DNA from: Haberlea rhodopensis
Lineage: Eukaryota > Streptophyta > Magnoliopsida > Lamiales > Gesneriaceae
Length of the DNA: 64,000 nt
Direction: 5' to 3'
Assembly (NCBI GenBank): GCA_907163345.1
Contig: CAJQUN010000058.1
Span: forward strand, 1,984,001-2,048,000
A program made the translations under genes and the position numbers. Within the stretch, counting starts at the first letter, position 1, and the number at the start of each line of letters is the position of its first letter. The notes beneath the pieces were generated by a model that saw only the letters and a list, made by a program, of their open reading frames with translations, had not been told where the DNA came from and searched no databases. Below, piece by piece: positions 58,843-64,000 of this stretch.

Positions 58843-60290
58843 ATGGCATTGGATCACCAATCATGGACTCAATCTTCAGTTATATTCTATCAATGGTGGT
58901 TGTTATTTTGCTTCTGCTACTGTTTTTTTTTTTCGATCTTAAACTTAGGCTTGATTAAGCTTTTATGTAGTCATGAAAATTTCTGATGAAAAATTATATA
59001 TGGTTCTGTCTGAGGAGAGTAGGCTCAACTAGCCTAATGCATTAGAATTCACATTTAGCTCTCTTCACTCATACCAGTTTGTGCTGAGGCCTGAGGGATT
59101 AAACTTTCCACAAGTTACTATTTAAAGGTAGAAAGTCCTGTATTGATGTAATCATAATCTCATACGGTGTCTCACCTCCCTAAAAGGCAGTGGCTAACTA
59201 TTTTCTAAATACTATCTGAACCGTCCATCAAGATCGACAGTAGCAGAGCCAAAATTTGGGATGAAGAAACAACTCAAGTGACTTGTTGGAGTGGCAAATT
59301 TACGGCTTTAGAAAATTACCACAAAATTTAATTCTCTCCGGTCTTAGAGATGCCCATGTTGGCTCCATCCCTGCGTGTAGGTTTTGGAGGCTGCGGTCTA
59401 CTTGAGAAGAAAAAAGGTAGAAAATACAGTGCTACCCTTTCATATCTTATTCATGATGAAACTGGACAATAATCTGAAATTTCTGAGGCACATTCACTAT
59501 ATATTAATATCACTAGAGTTTCCACTCCCTGCTATGGTGAGGTGAATGATCTTTCACTATAGTGGGGCGAAGCCAGGCTCCGAATGAGCTCTTTAAAGAG
59601 CCCAACTCGAATACTAAAGAAAGGAGTGGCTACACAGGCATCCAAAGGATGAGGAATGGGATGATTCTTACCTTCTGGAAAGGACTCTTTACTAAGGAAA
59701 TTCCTTGACTGAGCGTATCCAAAAAAGACACGTTGGTAATGAAAAGCTTAAAAAATGAAGCCCATTTCTTTGAAATCCCACTATAGTATGCCAATAAAAA
59801 GAGAAATGCTCGTGGATTCTCCACTTCTTCGGATTGGGATGTAGATGCTTGGCTAAATGGTAAATATCACCAACCAACAGTTTTAAACAAATTTCAGGTT
59901 ATTGGTCTATATTTTAGTAATCTGTGCGTGAAGCTTCGCGTTTCTTGCACGTTCTTACTGTGATTGAGAGACTGTATAAGCATAGTCTGACCGAAGAATG
60001 CATGAGAGGTGACAGTAACAACATCAATAGATTGAATCATCACTCTTTCAAAAAGAAAAAGAAAAAAGAAGAAGATCGCATCATCACCGCCATACCTGGA
60101 AAAAGTTTCAAGAGGGGAGTTTTGGCTTTTTGGCTTTGTTCTGAAATTGCTGTTGTGCACTTTTCTTTGATAGAATCACATATTTTTTCCTCAGAAGATT
60201 GCAGTGCCAAAATCGGATCAACAACATAAAGATCCTCCATGCTATTTTTGATGAGCTGATAAAACCCCTTATAAAAATTAATGAACTATA
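58843..60290. other. TIFY8 3' flank and unresolved minus-strand candidate exon
   Basis: The part to about 59100 is probably TIFY8 3' UTR. A minus-strand frame from ATG 60240 (MEDLYVVDPILALQSSEE...) reads 48 codons in gene-like composition to a good donor (CCAG|GTATGG, exon end 60096). No recognisable continuation or family was found downstream, so it may be a first exon of a decayed gene or chance. Confidence 0.3.
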
Positions 60291-60433
60291 AAAACCGCAG
60301 GTGATTTTCATTTTTTTTAGGGGGAGGGGCTAAATATTTTTTCGCATACTGCGGTACTCAAACTTGAGACTCTTCAAAATGGAGGTGAGTTCCTACCAGC
60401 TGGGCTAAGCCCAGAAGCACAAAACCGCTGGTG
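60291..60433 (-). mobile_element. tRNA-derived SINE, about 117 bp
   Basis: On the minus strand the body opens GGGCTTAGCCCAGCTGGTAGG (A-box-like) and later has TCAAGTTTGAGTACC (B-box-like), ending in an A-rich tail (AAAAAAAATGAAAATC). The flanks AAAACCGCAGGTG (60291-60303) and AAAACCGCTGGTG (60421-60433) are a 13-bp target duplication with one mismatch. Confidence 0.65.
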
Positions 60434-60572
60434 TTTTAAATTCCTTCCTCAAACAATTTTTTTTATTACCCCATAAAAAGGCATCCCCTCACCCAAAAAA
60501 CAAATTTTGTATTTTACCCTCTAAAATTTTTTCCCCTCATTTTATGTTATTATTAATTTTGTTCCCCTCAAC

Positions 60573-60580
60573 CTAAACTC
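60573..60580. repeat. 8-bp target-site duplication (left) of hAT MITE
   Basis: CTAAACTC, repeated exactly at 60969-60976. Confidence 0.85.
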
Positions 60581-60968
60581 TAGAGATGTCAAACGGAGCG
60601 GACGGCACGAGCACGACATGTCACGGAGCGACACGACACGTTTTGCTACAGGGCTGTGCCTGGCACGGCACGACACTGTAGCATGGGCCGTGCCGGGCCA
60701 TAGGGTGCCGGCATTGTGGGCCTGCACGACACGAATAGTAAATTTTTATTTTTTTTTTAATTGTAGCGATCGATCGCTACCTAACTGGCGATCGATCGCC
60801 AGTTAGGCGGCGATCGATCGCTAAGTCAAAAAATAAAAAAAAATAAAAAAAACTTGAAATGGGTCGTGCCGGGCCCGGCCTCTTGTGGAAATGGGTCGGT
60901 ACGGCACGACCCATTTTCGAATCGTGCCGGCACGATTAAACGGCGGCACAGCCCGTTTGACACCACTA
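60581..60968. mobile_element. hAT-type MITE with GGCGATCGATCGCC core
   Basis: A 388-bp element. The ends are TAGAGATGTCAAACGG and, in reverse complement, TAGTGGTGTCAAACGG, with an exact 8-bp duplication CTAAACTC outside. The arms are GC-rich inverted words (GGCACGACACG, CGTGCCGGGC). The centre carries GCGATCGATCGC palindromes like those in the hAT transposon at 13319. No coding capacity. Confidence 0.85.
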
Positions 60969-60976
60969 CTAAACTC
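60969..60976. repeat. 8-bp target-site duplication (right) of hAT MITE
   Basis: CTAAACTC, identical to 60573-60580. Confidence 0.85.
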
Positions 60977-61865
60977 TATAGGAATACATTATTATTGTCT
61001 TCTAAAAATTTGAAGTTTGAAAAAAAAAAAAAAAAGAATATGAGATAATGGTAGTTATATGTGAATTGGAAATTTATTAAAATTGATTTTTCCGGACTTT
61101 ATAAAAAAGATAGAGGAAATTACAAGAAGGTACCACTTTTTAAAACATCTTTCAACTAAATCACCCAAAAAAATCTTCTTTCAACTAAATACATCTTTTA
61201 AAAAATTTATTTCAAATAAGTCCAATTTATCAAACCCTAATATAATTAGTCCATTAAAATGATTAAAATACCCTTGCTCTACACCTTCATCCCCAAGCCT
61301 TTGCCTACTTTCCACCATCGTGTTGCCCTCTGAAGCTTCTGATTTGTTTCTGATTTGTTTCTGATTTTTGTTCCGCAATTCTGCAAAGGATTCTTCGAAC
61401 AAATTGAGATAATTTCATTTGGAATCACTTTAATAGGTTGTGTTGTGTGATCGTATTTACAATTTGTGTTGTGATTGTTGTTGATTCATTGTTCCCTCTC
61501 AGTGAATTGTTTCTAATGCTCTGGGTGTTTGCTTGAATTCTGTTTTAGCGACTAACTTCTGATCGAATTTCAGTTGTTCTAGCATCACGTTCTTCGATCG
61601 TGTTTTTCTAAAATCATTGAATTATTTTTCGTTGAATTTTGGATTAATTTTCTTAAGTTGAACTCTCAATTTTGGGGCAGAAAACGTGAATCTAAAAAAA
61701 TTGAGGAAATTATTCATTTATCCTCATTCTCGTTGTTTTGAATTTCTTTCCAATTCGTGCATTCGGTTTGCATTCCTTGCTTATATTGTTGAATCGATCA
61801 TTTGATACAAGAACGATTTGGTGGTACAATCGCTTTATTTGATTTTGATTATTTAATTTTTACAT

Positions 61866-62200
61866 GCACCGACTGAATCTGTCGGTGCATGTAATTTCAT
61901 GCACCAATCGAGTCTATCGGTGCATGTAAATTACATGCACCGATAGTCTCATATGCATGCATTGAGGTAGTTTTTTTTCCTACGGTGGACTTGTTACCAT
62001 CTGTGTCTATCGGTGCATGTGATTTACATACACCGGTAGAGATAACACCGGTAGAGTCTATCGATGCATCTAAATCACATGCACCGATAGACTCAAATGC
62101 ATGCGTTGAGGTTGTTTTTTTTTCCTGCGGTGGACTTGTATCATCTGTGTCTATCGGTGCATGTGATTTACATGCACCGATAGAAACATATGAGACAGTT
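61866..62200. repeat. two ~149-bp units with TATCGGTGCATG palindromes
   Basis: Two direct copies start at CATGCACCGATAG (61934 and 62083) and contain ATGCATGC, TTGAGGT, a T run, CGGTGGACTTGT, CATCTGTGTCTATCGGTGCA and TGATTTACAT. Between and within them are inverted pairs such as CTATCGGTGCATGTAA/TTACATGCACCGATAG at 61914-61946. Confidence 0.8.
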
Positions 62201-62209
62201 TAATATGCA

Positions 62210-62600
62210 TGATCTATTGGTGCATATTACTCATGCGATGCATGTAAAATTGAGTAATGAGATGCATGTAAAATTACTAATGCGGTGCATGTAAAATTAC
62301 TCATGTGGTGCATGTAAAATTACTCATGAGTTGCATGTAAAATTGAGCGGTGCATGTTAAAATCAACTAATGCGGTGCATGTTAAAATCAACGGTGCATG
62401 TAAAATTACTAGTATCGTTCATGTAAAATTGAGCGGTGCATGTAAAAATTGACTCATGTGGTGCATGTAAAATTACTCACTCGGTGCATGTGAAAATGAG
62501 TCATGCGGTGCATGTAAAATTACTCACTCGGTGCATGTGAAAATGAGTCATGCGGTGCATGTAAATTATTCTTGCGGTGCATGTAAAAATTAATTATGCG
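62210..62600. repeat. GGTGCATGTAAAATT minisatellite
   Basis: More than a dozen degenerate copies of (A/T)CTCATG(C/T)GGTGCATGTAAAATT with unit lengths from about 16 to 30 bp. Confidence 0.8.
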
Positions 62601-62731
62601 GTGTAGCGTGTTTTCATAAGTGTGGTTAGTTTGGTCATTGTATTCAAAAATGGACTTAGTTGAAAGAACTTTTTTTTGGGTGACTGGGCCGAAAAACCTT
62701 TTACCTAATGATACCGGCCCGAAATTTTCCT

Positions 62732-63165
62732 ATGTTTTTTTGTCAATTTAATTGAAACGATAAGAAATAGCAAACTTTGAAGGAGTTGATGCTTAAAAAT
62801 TAGTACATTGTCATTGACATGGATAATTTTCCTTTTTTTTTTTGAAAATTTACGTTTAAGTATTTTTACCAAACAAATTTTTCCATATAAATCGCAATTT
62901 TTAAAATGTGTATAAATAAATGCATAGTGGAGAAATATCTTTTCACATAAGTTTATTTTCCAAACTTTTATTTCAAAAAGGTCTTTTTTCATTCCCTAAA
63001 TACCCTTACTTTTTGCATTTTCTCTCCCCCTTTTCAATTCTATCTACTTTTTTGAAACCTACTTTTTGCATTCTCTCTCCTACTTTTTGCATTCGCTTTC
63101 ATCCTTTTGCAATTAAATTTTTTTTAAAAAATGAGATATACGATTGGCATGAAAATGTAAAAAAT
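62732..63165. other. spacer with TTTTTGCATTCTCTC boxes
   Basis: AT-rich, no gene. Repeated ACTTTTTGCATT(C/T)TCTCTC words at about 63008-63100 recur inverted at about 63758-63810 (GAGAATGCAAAAAAGAG), so they bracket most of the array that follows. Confidence 0.5.
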
Positions 63166-64000
63166 AGCTGGTGCGTGAAAATTTTAATTTTCCACGATAT
63201 TATAGCTGGTGCATGTAACTACAAACGGGGAATTTATAATAACTGGTGCATGTAATTATAACGGTTGCATCATAATCATAACTGGTGCATGTAAATTATA
63301 ACTGGTGCATGTAATTATGTAATTATAGCTGGTGCATGTAATTATGTAATTATAACTGGTGCATCTAATTATAACATGTGCATCGTAATTACACATGGTG
63401 CATGTTATTATAACTGGTGCATGTAATTATAACGAGTGCATGTAATTATAACTGGTGCATCAAATTATAACCGGTGCATCGTAATTACACCTGGTGCATC
63501 GTAATTACATCTGGTGCATATATATTATAACTGGTGCATACAATTATAACCGGTGCATCATAATCATAACTGGTGCATGAAATCATAACGGGTGCATAAA
63601 ATCATAACCGGTGCATGTAATTATGTAATTACACCTGGTGCATGTAATTACAACTGGTGCGTGTATTTATAAATGATGCATGTAATTATAATTTGGCATC
63701 ATAATCATAACTGGTGCATGTAATTTATAACTGGTGTATGTAATTATAACTGGTGTAAAAAGAGAGAATGCAAAAAAGAGAAAAAATGCAAAAAGTAAGA
63801 GAGAGATCCGACTGGTGCATGAAATCATAACTGGTGCATGTAATTATTTACATACACATGGTGCATAAAATTTTAATTGGTGCATGTAATTATAACTGGT
63901 GCATGTAAATTATAACTTGAGCATGTAATTATAACTGTTGCATCAAAATCATAACTAGTGCATATAAATTATAACTGGTACATGTAAATTATAACTGGAA
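63166..64000. repeat. ATAACTGGTGCATGTAATT minisatellite, runs off the window
   Basis: Dozens of degenerate copies of about 19-20 bp, consensus ATAACTGGTGCATGTAATT, with variants GGTGCATCGTAATTACA and GGTGCATCAAATT. It continues to the last base shown. No coding potential. Confidence 0.9.

Larger units (their letters stand above)
61113..62731. mobile_element. possible large non-autonomous DNA transposon with internal repeats
   Basis: The edges are inverted copies. The left begins AGGAAATTACAAGAAGGTA, followed by TTTCAACTAAATCACCCAAA. The right, in reverse complement, begins AGGAAAATTTCGGGCCGGTA, followed by GTCACCCAAAAAAAAG and TTCAACTAAGTCC. About 61260-61700 is less repetitive and transcript-like but has no recognised gene. 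From 61860 the interior is filled with TCGGTGCATG palindromes and GGTGCATGTAAAATT repeats. No target duplication was found, so the edges are approximate. Confidence 0.4.

Noticed and set aside
63166..64000. Regularly repeated short units looking like a CRISPR array
   Set aside because: Unit and spacer lengths vary, spacers are also repetitive, there are no cas genes and the DNA is a plant nuclear genome. It is a minisatellite.

Overview
This window is nuclear DNA from a flowering plant. It is AT-rich, its genes have GT-AG introns, and its protein families are typical of plants (P-class PPR, SUVH, TIFY, A2-type cyclin, RING-H2 membrane ligase). A large share is transposable-element debris. A eudicot is likely and an asterid is possible, but the species cannot be told from the sequence.

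Layout. 1-6.4 kb holds repeats only: a TRIM-like remnant, a foldback element, a PIF/Harbinger-type MITE and an unrecognised relic. 6.4-10.1 kb (minus) is a single-exon SUVH5/6-type histone H3K9 methyltransferase. 10.8-16.2 kb holds a hAT-type MITE and a hAT transposon (13319-16213) with a perfect 8-bp target duplication and a broken transposase. 17.2-19.3 kb (plus) is an intronless PPR gene. 20.25-25.26 kb is a complete but dead Ty1/copia retrotransposon on the minus strand, with 194-bp LTRs, a primer site, a polypurine tract and a 5-bp target duplication. 25.9-29.7 kb (plus) holds the decayed 3' exons of a large conserved plant gene, probably ZFYVE26/spastizin-like. 30.5-31.3 kb is a GC-tipped hAT-type MITE. 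33.4-36.8 kb (minus) is a four-exon RING-H2 E3 ligase gene. 38.1-42.2 kb is a repeat island: a 65-bp perfect hairpin, a 1.4-kb solo LTR, a hAT MITE, and a Mutator-like element nested in the tip of another hAT MITE. 42.6-46.8 kb (minus) is an 11-exon A2-type cyclin gene with its leader up to about 48.5 kb. 49-55.8 kb is AT-rich with a long-TIR foldback element, a SINE and a TRIM-like element. 55.9-58.8 kb (plus) is a six-exon TIFY8 gene. 60.3-64 kb holds a SINE, a hAT MITE, and a large element plus an array built on the core GGTGCATGTAA, which runs off the end.

The five intact genes look unrelated in function: chromatin silencing, organelle RNA processing, ubiquitin ligation, cell-cycle control and transcriptional repression. 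There are no operons or gene clusters. Exon boundaries for the three split genes were derived by hand from reading frame and GT/AG sites, and the phases agree across every junction.

I found no convincing new biological system. The best leads are the nested MULE-in-hAT insertion, the decayed ZFYVE26-like gene, the perfect 65-bp hairpin next to the ligase gene, the CGCCTCAGGCGA-rich solo LTR and the GGTGCATG arrays.
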